Positions 40,705 through 54,000 of a stretch of DNA of 64,000 nt are shown here, piece after piece; positions within the stretch are counted from its first letter, which is position 1; each line of letters begins with the position of its first letter. Made by a program: the position numbers and the translations under genes. Source of the stretch: Nymphaea colorata (taxonomy: Eukaryota > Streptophyta > Magnoliopsida > Nymphaeales > Nymphaeaceae); assembly GCF_008831285.2 (NCBI RefSeq), contig NC_045143.1, positions 5,403,503 through 5,467,502 of the forward strand, written 5' to 3'. The notes under the pieces were generated by a model. It worked only from the letters and a program-made list of their open reading frames with translations, searched no databases and was not told where the DNA came from.

Positions 40705-43020
40705 GGGTCATATGACAATGAAAATAGTAACATTGTGAGTGTTTCATATATATACTCCAAACATTGAGACATATTCACAAAAATACTGTGTTATAATATC
40801 TCATCAATAGTGTTCTATGAAACTACTCCAGTTTGGATCCTTCCAGTCACAGACAAATAAATGAACAGACATACATAAACAAGGCAGCACCAGATTTAGC
40901 ATATAACAATGAAACCTCTGATCTCGTCGGGATCAAGCTAAAAAAGAAAAATTATACAAGTTACACGAGCCAACCAAAAAAGTTATAACAAGGTTACTTA
41001 GTTCTTACATCTGTTTATTTTAATCAACATTTCGTGCCAACCTTAGAAGAATATATACTTCATGAAATTCCTTGAGCATGACTCTTTTCCTTTCTAATAC
41101 AAGAAAAATACATTGGTATATACGTGAGTTCAGTGTTAAGGAAATCAGAAGCTAATAATCAAGGCTTGTTGGTGCTCATAAAATTTGAACAATTTTTATA
41201 AGGATTAACCTTTCAGAAAAAGAAAAAAAAAACGTGTTTGAAAGAGAGATTTTTTTGGTAGAACAAGGACATATGGACGTAGATTTGGGTTGGATTGATG
41301 GCCAGAGTGAGCGAAGGAGAGAAGGAAAGAGAGGGAGGGCGGCCATTGGCCAGGCGTTGCTTTAGAGCCTTGTACTTGCCGTAAGGCAACTCCTCTCTTT
41401 CAGCCGCTCGACGCCTCTGAGTTAGGCGCCTTGTCAATATCTTCTCTATCTCTCTCTGAGTTGCAGATCTGCAGTTCATGGCGGACGCGGTCCCTGTCCT
41501 TTCAGTACTTGCGATCCGTATCGCATCACATTCCCCTTCTTCCTTTATCGGTTCCTCGCTCCCACTCCATCTTCGTTTTATGTGAACAAACAGAGAGAAA
41601 AGGAACAGAACGAAGTACACGAGAAGCCATGGGGGAGGGAAGGCACTTTTCATGTTATGTCCTTAACATGGGAGCCATGTTCCCACTTTTTTATTGAAAG
41701 GCCGTTTTGGTAATTTTATATGGATAAAAGTTTTCCAAATTCTGCTTGCTTTTATCCTTATGGAGGAAGGGGCCTTCGATTTAATTTCCTGCATTTTGGT
41801 TATTTTTAACCTCGTTAATCTCCACAACATACAACCTGCTTTGTGGGAGGGAAGAAATCATGAAATGCTGATGTTTTGCTTCAACCCTCCTTCTAGACAT
41901 AGCGGCATAATTACAAATCTATGGTTGAGGAGAGCTAATATAAGATATCACAAATTTGAGGGGCATCAATATGTAATAGATTAAATTGTATGGAAGAACC
42001 TAGGCATAAATAAGATAGATTATGTAGGTTCTTGTGGGCAGCAGCCCACACAAGTCCACATCTACGTCTACCACTTCCCAAATGTAACTGGGTAGCCCTT
42101 CCTTATCGCTAGTGGCAGAGCTAGAAATTTTGGGCTAAGAGCGCTATTTTAGAAACCTTCATATATTGAGAGGCATTGAACTTGGTTGAAAACACGGTTA
42201 TGAAAATAAAAACTCTTTTTGTCGGGCTAGCGTGGCCAATTGCTTACACCTGCCTACATGTGGCTCTTCTGCCACTCCCATTTTCTTGTGGTAATCGGAC
42301 CTGGCCGGCCCACTGCCCAGCCCTACTCAAGCCCAACCTCACCCAACCTCTGGCACTGAACATTAGTCAACAACCTTTTTAACTCATTTATGGCAAGATA
42401 AAGTAGTTATTGTTATAATTATCTTGATCTGATAATGATGGATAAGTCTACTTACCACCTCATATTAAAACTCAGATTTAGAGTCTTCAATTTAAAGTAT
42501 CCTTCGTATTGGCAGGGAGCATAAATTATAGATCTCTTAGTATTTAAATGTTGTTTAAATTAAATTTGACTAAGAATGTAAGTAGCATACTTTAAATTAT
42601 TGACCTTTTGGAATAACAAACCCAACTTTTGGAAGGAGTAAACAATAGCCAACAAATTTGGCATCAAATAGCCGATGTGACATCATAATTCATAAGTCTT
42701 CTAAATTTTATTTAATTTGAGCTCGAGTTGTTAGTTCAAACTTGAGTTGTTTATTGTGCTAGTTGAGGTGAAGCTGAGCTTAATTGGGGGTATTAAACTT
42801 TTGAATTGTAAAACCAGTTGGTTCGTTTGGTAGCAAAAAATACTCAAAATGGGTGTCCAATGAATCTGCTTCAAATATTCGATCAGACTCACAAGACATT
42901 ATTTGGTTCAAATTTATTCGACAACATTGAGTGTTCTTGCTGCCATTTAACAAATGAAACATCTTGTGAATGTTTTATGAATGTGCTCGAATTACATTCA
43001 TGGGTACTTGTTCTAGTTAA
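40705..43020. other. Intergenic DNA with one unassigned minus-strand ORF
   Basis: A minus-strand frame of 146 codons (41653-41213) opens with a hydrophobic stretch. It contains an internal ATG in good context (near 41478) followed by a basic, helix-prone segment with ATQREIEKILTRRL and EREELPYGKYKALKQRL. That segment has a protein-like composition, but I cannot name a family and found no partner exons. The rest is AT-rich with fragments such as GGGCAGCAGCCCAC that look like repeat remnants. Confidence 0.25.
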
Positions 43021-43258
43021 GCCTGGGCAATGACCGGGGCGCCGCCGGGCCGGCCCGGCCCGGCCAGGCCTGACTTCCACTCTCCCTCTCCACTCCCCCT
43101 CTCCCTCTCTTCAACCCCTCTCCGTCTCCCTCCCCCTCCTCCTCCGTCTCCATCGGAGTGCGACAGGAGGGCGGGGAAAGGGGCCAGGAGGGCGACCCGG
43201 GCCGAGCTGAGCAGCCCGACGGGCCGGCACGGCCCAGCTCGGCCCAATGCCCAGGCCT
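43021..43258. mobile_element. GC-rich terminal-inverted-repeat element, about 240 bp
   Basis: A sharply GC-rich island in AT-rich DNA starts GCCTGGGCAATG and ends CAATGCCCAGGC, an inverted repeat with one mismatch. Inside are runs of GGGCCGGCCC-type motifs on both sides and a CT-rich centre. Such GGCCTGGGCA-ended elements are widespread in plant genomes. No convincing target duplication was found. Overlapping ORFs here are artefacts of the composition. Confidence 0.55.
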
Positions 43259-44263
43259 AGTACTAGTGTACGGGCAGTGTACGGGCACATTCGTGATCAG
43301 GAGTTTTAATCTTTCGTAAATCGACTTCAATTTACATTCATAAAACATCCACAAAGTGATCCAAATGTGAAACAACCTCTAAGTAGAATCCTTACTTGGG
43401 TCTTTGTGAATAGTTGAGATGGAGACGGCAAAGTGCTGGAAATGTAACATTCTTTTAGAAAGAGGGGTCCAATGCCTGCCCCTCAATAGCACACAATTCT
43501 AAATAAAAAAATTATTTGCAAAGCGAGTTGAACACATTTGGATCAAGTCCAATTAAACTTTGCTGGTGCATGTAACTGCCCCTTGCAGCGTATAGTGATG
43601 CCCCGCGAATCTAAGGGCATTTTTTCCGTCGAATTTAGAAGGCCCATATATATATATATCTTATTCACTCATGTTAATTTTCACTTACGTGAGCTTAGTC
43701 ACATTAAATGGTGAGAAAGGGTTGGTTGCAATTCAATTGCTCACAATATTGCACATCTAAATTTAGAAAATAAGTATTGTGGGGTTTCTAAATTTAGTTT
43801 ATATTGACGCTTAACCAAGATACCAGAGGTTTGTGTCGGCCATTTATAACTTCTGAAATTTTGCAACGGAAACTACTCTTTTTCATGGAAACCACTTCAT
43901 TGAACCAATGCCGTTGGAAGAATGGGTGGAAAATAGATTGGGTATCCAATGGATAGTTGGGTATCTAACCTGTGATGGGTCGTGCTTACACTCGTTATTT
44001 GACAATGGGACCGGCTCGATAAAAAAAAAAAAAACTTATCCGGACCAGCCCGATTTGGGCATTAAAGGTCCCTCGGCTCGAGATATATATATATATATAT
44101 ATATTATTATTGGCATGATGCCAAAAGTCAGATAACTTAAAAACTTTTGGTGTGTTGTTAATGACTCCCTTAAAAACTCTTCATGTATCCTTAATGGCTC
44201 GTTTAAAAACTCTTGGCACGTTGTAAAAATATTGAAATATAAAAATGTTAAGGATTTTAAATA
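43259..44263. other. Intergenic DNA
   Basis: AT-rich sequence with short TA tracts at about 43648-43660 and 44079-44104. No gene recognised. Confidence 0.45.
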
Positions 44264-44359
44264 TAGGTGGACATGGAATGAAGCTCCAAACAAGCATAAA
44301 GTTGGCAGTTGTAGGTGGACATGGAATGAAGCTCCAAACAAGCATAAAGTTGGCAGTTG
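44264..44359. repeat. 48-bp exact tandem duplication
   Basis: Two adjacent copies (44264-44311, 44312-44359) each begin TAGGTGGACATGGAATGAAG and end GTTGGCAGTTG. I see no difference between them, so the duplication is recent. No associated gene. Confidence 0.95.
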
Positions 44360-46469
44360 GGCCCAGCCTGATAACTAAGCTGGCTGATAATGCTGGCTTG
44401 GGCTGCGGTCAATGAATTGGGGTCAACCCGAGCTTGAGTTTATGGAGCTTTGGGCCAGTTGGGTTCAATCTGATGTTCAGGAGGTAATCTACAGCCCAAA
44501 ACTCCTAAATTTTGCAAGGAGGATGCTCTTTGGTTTTGTTTTTCATGCTTGAGGTACACCAACTTGGAACCCTCGGCTCAATGACGTCGCCTGCTACCAA
44601 CAACATTCGCTCAGTGTACATGTGGCTTTTTCTACGCGCACATAAAAAAGAAAAAAAAAACATGTGTATTTTATTGCAGCTGATGTGAAGATCTATGTGT
44701 TAAAATAATAAATAGAAAATTAATGCAATAGAAAGTGAATTTAGGTTTGAATTAAGAATAGATATTGTTAGGTAAGTGGAATGCAATACCTACCGCTGGT
44801 ATGAAGATTGAAGCCTTCACACTTTCTTTTATTTCTTTATTTTTGGTGCTTTGTGGTGATACCTTTGTTTCAATTTGTATATCGGTATCCTCTTTGACAA
44901 CATAAAAAGTATGAGGTACATGAGTTTAAAATAGAGATTGACTACTACCAATCACAGCTCCAACTGCGCCACCTCTTAAAAATAAATATTGTCATGAAAA
45001 ACTTCAACATGCCTATACAAAATATAATCATAGAATGCGAACATTATTTAAAAAATGGGTTCTAAACCAAATGGCTTTGACCTCTTAAAAATCATTTATT
45101 AAAAAATGTAACTTAAAATATATATTAGTTAAAAATAAAAAGTAAATGTTAACATATGGCGCCCTCGTACCGGCTGATTAATGCTGACAGCGTTGAGGGA
45201 AGATACTAAATGTGATAGAATGTGGTGGTTACTCATATTTAATGTGGCACCATTGTTTGCGGCATGGCATAAAATAGCGTCGGAAAACAACCAAACCCCT
45301 AGGAAGGATGTGAGAAAGTGCAGGTCGCGTCACTTATTGGAATTTTGAAAAGATTGAGCCACGTGTCGCAGATGGAAATACAAATGACGATATGCAATCA
45401 TCCCAGAGCATGGCTAGTGGCGCGGCAAAGGTGGTGGGGCCCACTCCTCAGGACGGTGCCACGCACTCTCCAACGAATGCTTACGTATGAGCAGAAGGCC
45501 GTGATTCTGCCCAAATATTTATATTTTTAATTTAAATTTAGATTTTTCCTTTTTTTGGGGTGGTTGCTCCCTTTCAGTTGAAAGCCCCACAGTTTTGCTT
45601 CATCTTTCAAACAACATTCCCTTTTGTTTTACTTTCTAACGTCTTTTTTCCTATTTTAATTTCCCCTTTAAATTTAAGTTTTTAGACGTAGAATTAAAAT
45701 TCCAAGTTTATAATCCATTATGTGATCATTTGATCAATGATGGTCCGAGACTTTAAATGGCATTTCTCAATTTTTAATTTTTTTATTAATTATTTAATAT
45801 TTTAGTGTTATTTATTTACTTATTGGTGCTCCCAGGGCGAACCTTGGTCGCCATAAATGCGGAGCTCCCCCCTTGGACGCTGGCACTAAACACTGTAGAA
45901 CGGCAGCCGCAGTACTCCCTTGATTCCCTTCCGCCATTTTCTGGTTCCTCCTTCTCTTACTCGCCGGAAAACGGCGTCCGTACCGGATTCCCGGTTGGTG
46001 AGCTCTGTCCCCTTCTTGTTGGAATTGGTTTTGGGGGGAGAATCCTTTAAAGGACAGAGGCTTCGCCGGAAGAGGAGATGAGGGTGCACATGCTCTTCTC
46101 GCCCTCGTTCCCTTAGTGGTATTCGTGATATTGAGTGTAAGGCACCCGAGGAACGTCCCTGCCCTGAGACAAGATAAGAGGGTGGAGAGTTTCTGTGCTT
46201 TTGAAAGGATTTTCCGGCGGAGTTCTGGACAACCTCCGGCGGAGAGACGTTACGCGCGATTTTCATTCTATTCCTTTATTGTTGAACTGAAAGCCATACA
46301 ACGTCGGTTTCTTTGATTTTTCTCCACTTGGTGGTTGATGCTTGCGTAATTGGGCACAATCCTAGATCGGAGAGGCAATCGTCTCTTTAAGCAAAGGGAA
46401 TTGTGAGAGTAGCAGGCGAGAAACAAGGACTAGTTCTTTGGCGAGCTAATTTCATAGAGTAAACCGGAG
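44360..46469. other. Intergenic DNA and likely promoter/5'UTR of TauE/SafE gene B
   Basis: The first 1.4 kb is AT-rich and featureless. From about 45830 the GC content rises, with CCGCCGCC and CCGGCGGAG-like motifs, and stays higher up to the start codon at 46470. That fits a promoter plus leader. A 5'UTR intron is possible but cannot be placed. The minus-strand frame 45886-46266 in this patch shows no family features. Confidence 0.45.
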
Positions 46470-49400
46470 ATGGCGCAAATTGGAGGAGGGCGGAGGCATA
46501 TGAGGGCAGCAGTGGTGATCGGACTGGCGTGCATATTGGCGTCCGCGCTCGTGTCCGCCGACCGGAGGCTGATGCAGCACGAACAGGAGGCCGGTGCGCC
46601 GAGTAAGCACCGGAAGGAGAGCGCTCTAGAGAGGCTCATAAAGTTCCTGTGGCAACCCAAGGTGACCGCTTACGTACACGTCTGGCCGGTGAGCTCCCTT
46701 CTTCTTCTTCTTCATTTGAAATTCGACTTCTTTCTCATGATTTTCCGTCACTGCTTCGTTCAGAATTAAAAATTAGAGGACCTTTCGTTTTGCCATTTTT
46801 GTCGCTCAGAATTTCAGCCATTTTTAGAATCATTCATGAAATTCTTTTTCTCCGGTTCGTTGTTTCAATTTTCTCACTTCGAATTGGCCTTAGTTTTGGA
46901 CGCTGATAATCCAACTTTTTTTTTGCTAAAAGAAAGAAGAAGACCTCAAAAGTTGAATTGCAAAGATCTAAGAAGAGACTAAAGAGTTACTGCATGTGCA
47001 GTGACCTCCATCGTCGTACTTCTCTGTCACTACACGTTTATCGTCATCTCGATCTTGTTCTTATTCCTCACCTCCCCTGAATTATGCCAAAGAAGATCTG
47101 GGGAGGATCTGAAATCACTGAATAAATGGTCTCATTCTCTTTTTTCTCTTTCTGTTTGTTCAGGACATGAGCTTCGGATGGAGGATCATCTTGGGCTCCA
47201 TCATTGGCTTCTTGGGAGCGGCTTTTGGGAGTGTGGGAGGAGTTGGAGGGGGAGGCATCTTCGTCCCCATGCTCACTCTCATCATTGGCTTCGACGCCAA
47301 ATCTTCCACCGCCATTTCCAAATGTGAGATCATGGATCTCATTCTCACAGTCTCTCTCTCTCTTTTTCTCTCTCTAGAATGAGAAGGGTAACGATTCACG
47401 TGTTGGGTTCGTGTTTGGACGAGACCCGGACCCGAATATGATCCATATGAGTTGCTTTTATCGGTTTTGGACGGCTCATATCCAAATCCCAGGCTGTGGT
47501 TGGTAGAACTTGTGGTATGGGGATGGTGGAAAAACTCTCAGACGTCAATTTCTCGGCATACAAATTACAATTTCTCCCTTTTGGCGACTTAATTTTCTTT
47601 TATTTTCATCACGTTCCTGTCCCAAAGATCAACCAGATTACGAGATGTCGAATTTTGAAAATCTCGTTTTTCAGTCGAAAAGTTATCTTCCTGTTATTTT
47701 GACGAATTTTTTGGCCGTGTTCATGTGAAATTTTCGTAGCAAAATTATAAGCAAGTTCATTATTATTCATTGAAAGATCAACTGTTCATTAAATGACTGA
47801 GATCATCTCACTTATCAAAGAATTCTCTCTTGATGAAGCGTGTGTTCTTCTTTCTGTATTTGCCTGGTGGAGCAGGCATGATAGTGGGTGCGGCGGGATC
47901 GACCGTTTACTACAACCTGAGGCTGAGGCACCCGACGCTGCCGCTGCCCATCATCGACTACGACTTGGCCCTACTCTTCCAGCCGATGCTCATGCTTGGC
48001 ATCAGCATTGGTGTCGCCTTCAACGTGGTCTTTGCAGACTGGATGGTCACCGTGTTGCTCATCGTCATCTTCATGAGTAATCAATCCTCTCTGGCTCCTC
48101 CCCACATGAATTAGTTTTAGCTCATACTGTCTTGCTTTCCTTCGAGTTCTGTGCATGGTTATGAATTGATACTTAATGTGGTAAAAACTGTTCGTTCAGT
48201 TACGTCCACGAAGGCCTTCCTGAGAGGTGTTGAGACGTGGAAGAAAGAAAGCAAAACGAAAAAGGTCAGTTCTAGTTGCGCACTAAGAAAAATTTTGTTG
48301 GCAACCAACTTCTGTTTTGGTAGTTTTCTTCTTTCACTAGTTGAGAAGAAGAGGAAAAAATGGAAAATAATGAGCTCATGTTGTTTGCCTTTTGTTTGAT
48401 TTTCAGACTGTCAAAGCTGCTAAAGAAAATGGTAAGTTTTCAAAAGCCGGTTTCCTTCTCTCTTTTCTCGGTTTTGATGGGTTGGCTGGAGAACTGAGAG
48501 TTGGAGGCTCATTTTGTATATGACCAATGAATGGTTTATCTTCAATCTCCGGACCAAGAATGGCCGCCATGTACGTTTTCATCAAGTGAGATTAGTGGTG
48601 GAGATTGAATATCACAGAGAAATTTGTCATATGCAAGATGACCTGATTCTGCTCTCTGTTCATGTTTTTCATCTACCAATATTCTTCATTGTCCTTCCTT
48701 TTGCATTGGTATGATCAGGAAGCGAGGAAGTGGAGTCCGGTGCCCCGTGTAACAGCATGAAAACAGATAGCAAAGCTTTTGGAGACAAGGCCGTGAGTAC
48801 TATTGATTCTTTAGTGACTTCTTCCCTCTTGCAGATCTTAGCATCGCCTTATGACCGCCATGAATTTTGACATGCCAGGTTTCTGTCCTGGATAATATCT
48901 ACTGGAAGGAACTTACCATTCTCATTGTTCTGTGGGTTGTATTTCTTGCCTTCCAGATTGCAAAGGTACAGTTTAAGACACCTAACCCTGCCATATCCTT
49001 CTTCTAAATGAATTCTCTACCCACATCCCCTCTTACTTTGTGGGGCAATTTCTCTGTGCAGAACTACACAAGAACATGCTCCCCTTTATATTGGGTATTC
49101 AACCTTCTTCAGGTTAGGCTTCTGCACTAATTGCTTCCATGATTTGGTGGCAGTATTCATAGTAATTGGTGTATTTCCTCAGTTTCCTGTGGCTATTGGA
49201 GTGTCCCTCTATGAGGCCGTGTCCTTATACAAAGGGAGGAGAACTATTGCATCCAAAGGTGGAGAACCAACAAACTGGAAGATTCAAAAGCTGGTCCTGC
49301 ACTGTTTTGTTGGCATGATTGCTGGCGTAGTAGGTGGTCTGCTTGGACTTGGGGGAGGCTTTATCTTAGGTCCTCTGTTCTTGGAACTCGGCATACCTCC

Positions 49401-50424
49401 CCAGGTTATCCAATAATCAATATTGCTTTTTCTCCTTTATCTATTAATATCATCTTCTGCATAGTCATTGACTTCACATGTTGTGTCAGCTAGCACATCT
49501 TCCAAAACATTAGTTTGTTCACACCCTCTCAAGTCAAGCATTAATAGTGTTTCTGCCATTAAACTTTGGGTGCATGTGACTGCGTGTCCGTGCGTGTGAG
49601 TGTTTTGCTTAGTTTTTTTGTCTGCAAGTTCGTCTCCTGCGTGGAAATTGTAGTGCAGACTCTCTTTTTCCAATATGTTTCCAAATTTTCTTCCTTCTGC
49701 GATGGGCCCTCCCTGCTCTGCAAATGGGACCTCCCTATTGATCAAGGCTCTTTCTTTTTCCTGATTCTGTCACACGCAGGTCGCAAGTGCTACAGCAACC
49801 TTTGCCATGAGTTTCTCCTCATCCATGTCCGTCGTAGAGTATTACCTTCTTAAACGGTTCCCTGTTCCCTATGGTACGAAACCTCAAGAACTCTGTACAT
49901 TGCTATTAGATTGAGAAACTCTTGTTTCGATTGAAGAGATTTCTTTGTTGATGGTGTTGGCAGCACTCTACTTCTTTGCTGTCGCCACAGTAGCCGCGCT
50001 CGCCGGCCAACACGTTGCAAGAAAAGTGATAAATTTCTTGGGGAGAGCATCTCTCATCATCTTCATTCTGGCTTCAACGATCTTCGTCAGTGCAATTTCA
50101 CTGGGTAAGAATTCATGGACTCCAACGTAAACAGTGCAGTTACACTTTTCTTCGTCCTCTGTCACAAGGAAGAATTCTCATTTTTCATCGTCCTCTGTCA
50201 CAAGGAAGAATTCTTGATTGCATTCCTGTTGGTAGTTTTAGTACTTTGGCTAACTTTTTCTGAAACTTTTTAACCGCCAAATTGGCTAAACGTGTGTATT
50301 AACACAAATCCGCTTTTCTTCTAAAGGTTTGCTTTAGTGGCAGTGAACCAGCGGCAGAGCCATGTCATGTCGGACAGTATAGTTGCCCATACCAGCTTGT
50401 TAAAATTTTTTATTTTTAATCTGG

Positions 50425-50497
<73 letters not shown>

Positions 50498-51018
50498 CCC
50501 CAGTATTTCTAAATGAGTTTTTTTCCAACCAATTTTTTTTGGCTCGGCCACCACAGTGAACCCACTTGACCTGATCCCAAGATGAATGACCTATTCAAGT
50601 AAGGAATGAAACTGGCCTACAAAGGCCCATGAGAATCGAACCAAAAACTGGCCTCCTACCGGTGGCTGGTCCGGTGACTTGCTTTCATGAGTTTCGAACT
50701 CTGTGTCTTTTTATGACAGCTAAAGCTCTACCAACTTTTCCAAACTTCCTTTGGCAGCTATGATAAAATTGGGACCTTGTTTTAGCTACCTTCAGATCAG
50801 ATGTGCCAACTTCTCAACTTCTAAAAATGCTTACTTTGCAAGCATAGGCCAATGATTGGATTTAAATCTTGAGGCAAGCGTGTTCTGAATCATGAAACTG
50901 CGGATGATCTCAGTTTTTCATTGAATTTCTATGTACAGGTGGGGTTGGTCTATCGCACATGGTTCATAAAATAGAAACACATACGTACATGGGATTTGAA
51001 AACTTATGCTCATACTAG
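46470..51018 (+). CDS. TauE/SafE-family membrane protein, copy B, 12 exons, 472 aa
   Basis: Exons: 46470-46688, 47164-47323, 47876-48076, 48200-48264, 48407-48431, 48719-48792, 48879-48965, 49062-49112, 49183-49404, 49780-49873, 49964-50104, 50939-51018 (stop TAG); 1419 nt in frame, all GT-AG introns. A hydrophobic N-terminal segment (about residues 12-30) is followed by a polar stretch ending VHVWP. The first half has [11 protein letters not shown] and [12 protein letters not shown], then [15 protein letters not shown]; the second has [20 protein letters not shown] and [20 protein letters not shown]. The C-terminus ends [10 protein letters not shown]. Length and motifs fit the plant TauE/SafE group; transport of sulfite or related anions is presumed from bacterial relatives, unproven here. 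Exons 3, 4, 5, 7, 8, 9, 10 and 11 have exactly the same length as in copy A. Intron 11 holds a TA microsatellite and a small tandem repeat. Confidence 0.96.
50152..50214. repeat. 36-bp-period tandem repeat in TauE/SafE B intron 11
   Basis: TCGTCCTCTGTCACAAGGAA occurs at 50152 and again at 50188, each followed by GAATTCT. The repeat is intronic and short. Confidence 0.9.
50429..50494. repeat. (TA)n microsatellite in TauE/SafE B intron 11
   Basis: A 66-base uninterrupted AT tract lies in the last intron. Nearby sequence resembles fragments of a degraded repeat (GGCAGAGCCATGTCATGTC). Confidence 0.95.
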
Positions 51019-54000
51019 AAGGCAGATCGGAAGGAAACAGACAGATTGGAAACCTCATGATCTTCACCAAGCTTGGCAATCTCTTCTCATTATCCGCGAT
51101 CTGGGCGTCGATCTGCCGTGACTTACTAGATTTGAAAATTTTTGAAAATACATGAATGCTCATGTATAAGCTCCGAATCTCTACGGATGTGGAGAAATGA
51201 TACCATAATGTAGCCTTTCGTTTTTTTTCTTTTGGCTCTTTACATTGTATTTCTTCATAAGCAAAGTATCTCTTGAAGGGGAGTATTGGTTACTGATGGT
51301 GGGTGTCCGTTTGGCAACATGCATCTGTCCATACTTGGTATCTTAAAAAAGCAACAAAATTAGGATTCTTCATAACTTCATCGATTTTCAGTTTGTTCAT
51401 CACGCTTCTACATTTGGACAAGGGTTGCAACTCGAACTCAACTACCTATAAATAGAGACTAAGACTGCATTTATCTTCGAAGAAGTTGGAGCAATTCATT
51501 ATTTTGACCTTACAAGATTTCCAATCCAGTAAGATGCAACTGCGTTAATGCTCAAAGAGATAAATCATTGAAGAAAGATGTAAATCTGCGACCATTCGAA
51601 TCCAAGTTCTTAATCGTTTTTTAGATTAAATTCTTTAAAATTGTGAAATTGGATTCGAGTTCTCACATAACTATTACCGGTACGTATGATAGACTGACAA
51701 AAAAAATGGACAGGTGTGTACACCTGCAAGAACGAGCTGTGTAGAGTTATGCATTTGATCATAAATCAAATTCAGATTGGGTATGCAGTTTCATAACTGA
51801 ATTTGAATGTGAGTCTCTTATTGAACAGGAATTCAATTAGATCCGACCAACTACAAATAATTTTTTGATCTTGTACTAGCTCAATCCATATTCACAAAAA
51901 ATGTTTTTTTTTTTTTGAAAAAAACATGAAAAAGGCGATAAATTAAATGCTGTTTAAAATTTTAAAAAATGCATTAAAAAAACGTTAAAAACGAAGAAAA
52001 TTTCACTTTTTTCACTTTCTTTTTTCATTTTTTTCAGTTTTTTTTAATGTCAAACAGTTTTTTTTATTTTTTATTTGTTGCAAATCTACTTATCTTGTGA
52101 TGTTCATGTTATTAGTTTCTCATATATTTTATTTTTCTTTTATTTTTAGCTTTCTAAAATTTTTAAAAATTTATCATACTTTTCTCTCTTTTTTTTCTTT
52201 TTTTTCAAGTTTGTCTTATTATACCTGAGAAAAATCAAACTATGGACTTCAATTTAAGCAAAATCTAAACAGGTAACATCTTTGCTGAATCCAAGTGCTA
52301 ACTATGCTTTTGCTGATCTTCCTTCTTCCCATCTCAATATTGATTTCCGAGTCCTTCACTCATTTCTTATTTATATACATATTAATGTATATGCAATATT
52401 CCTCAAGTTTTGATTAAAAAACCATGAAAAGATTCTATAAAAATCACCAACTTTTAACAGTTAGCAGGTAGGCATATATAGCTTTCAGGAGAAGGTCTCC
52501 AAGAACCACATAATAACAAAAATAAACTAACTTTTGACATAAAATAACATAATATTTCTTGTAAAAATCACTGTTCTTCCTTGATCAACAAAATATATTC
52601 TTGTTTTCACAATAATGTTCTCTGTCAGTAAGCAATCTTTTGAGAACGCCGTTAAATTTATGCATGCCTTACTGTTAACTTCGTTTTCGAACTTCGTCGC
52701 TACCGCCACCGCAATAGTCGAATGTGTCAGTCAGAATGTAAACTGTTTCCACCTTTAGTGAAATGACAGACGCACTACAAAAGCATAAAGTTGTATAAAA
52801 AGTGCATGCATTATTCTGGTGAACGATGTGCGAACAATGCAGCAATACTCACGGTAAAAAATGAATGCATCTTTGCGAATTACAAACCAGAAAATAATAT
52901 GAAAACAGAAACTGATAAAGTATGCCATTCGGTGTAGCATGTGAACCGTCTGTTCAACGCTTTGGAGTTCTCGAGCTTCAGTCTGGTTCGAAAGACGAGG
53001 GCCTTCTGCTGAAAGGTGACTGATCCGCCGCTGTAAGATGGCAGTTGTTTTGGCCTTTTAACCTTCGAAGGGCCATTTGGTTTTTGCTTTTTTTCTGATT
53101 TCTGTGTGTTCTTTTCGGGGATTGGGCCAAATGAGATATCAGACAAAAACCCAATTTTGTTTTGTGATAGCGACACAGAAATACCAGGCTTTGATGAAGA
53201 TTACTTAAACAGTCGATTTTTAGGAAATTTGAAAAATTAAATTTTAAGTATGGAAACTAAGTTGGTTTTTAAGAGTTTGAAATACCTCAAAATTAGTTTC
53301 GCTTAGAAATAACTCATTTGTTTCTCTTTTGTGCTTTATATTCTCTTTTTTAAAGGTATTTTGCACTTTCTGGGAAAAAATTTGTTTTACATTTGTAACT
53401 TGATTTTTACTTTATTTTATGATCTTTTGTATAATAAGATGGTGAGGTATGAGACCCTTTGGTACATGAACTATGTGAAATGATCTTGGTTATTGATTTC
53501 TTTTGAATATACATAGTCGAGAAAAAATCAAGGACAAAAAGATAATTAATGTTATATGAAATCAAATACCAAATCTTCATTCTTCTTTTTGTTTTTCTTT
53601 CCATTCTGCATCTTACAAAGATATAACTTATGACATTTTACACTTTAGACAAATTAAATTATTTTGCATCAGTTCAACTTTAATTCATTTATTACGAATT
53701 CTGAAATGCCAACTTAAAAGCACAGGCTTCTAGAAGGTTCTTAGAAAAATGCACCACACGACAATTAAAAAAAGTGTTTTTTTACTTGAATTTGAGTGAG
53801 GCTCACTATACTCTTATTTACATTTTGCGGATGCCTGCCTTTCTAAGCCTAAGAATGTTAATAAAATAATTTTTAGTGCGCTTTTGATTAAAAATCATTA
53901 TAATGCATATTTGAAGAAGACCATATTTTTATTTCTTACAATACGACATAATTTTGTCCAGCATTACACTATAAAATTTAAGAACAATAGTAATAATTAT

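Noticed and set aside
43013..43375. Overlapping ORFs with Gly/Arg/Pro-rich sequence
   Set aside because: They result from the GC-rich inverted-repeat element and lack stop codons only because of composition.
22000..46000. Search for an intact LTR retrotransposon or LINE in the gene-poor spacer
   Set aside because: No long ORF with reverse transcriptase, integrase or gag-like features exists, and I saw no long direct terminal repeats; short non-autonomous elements explain what is visible.
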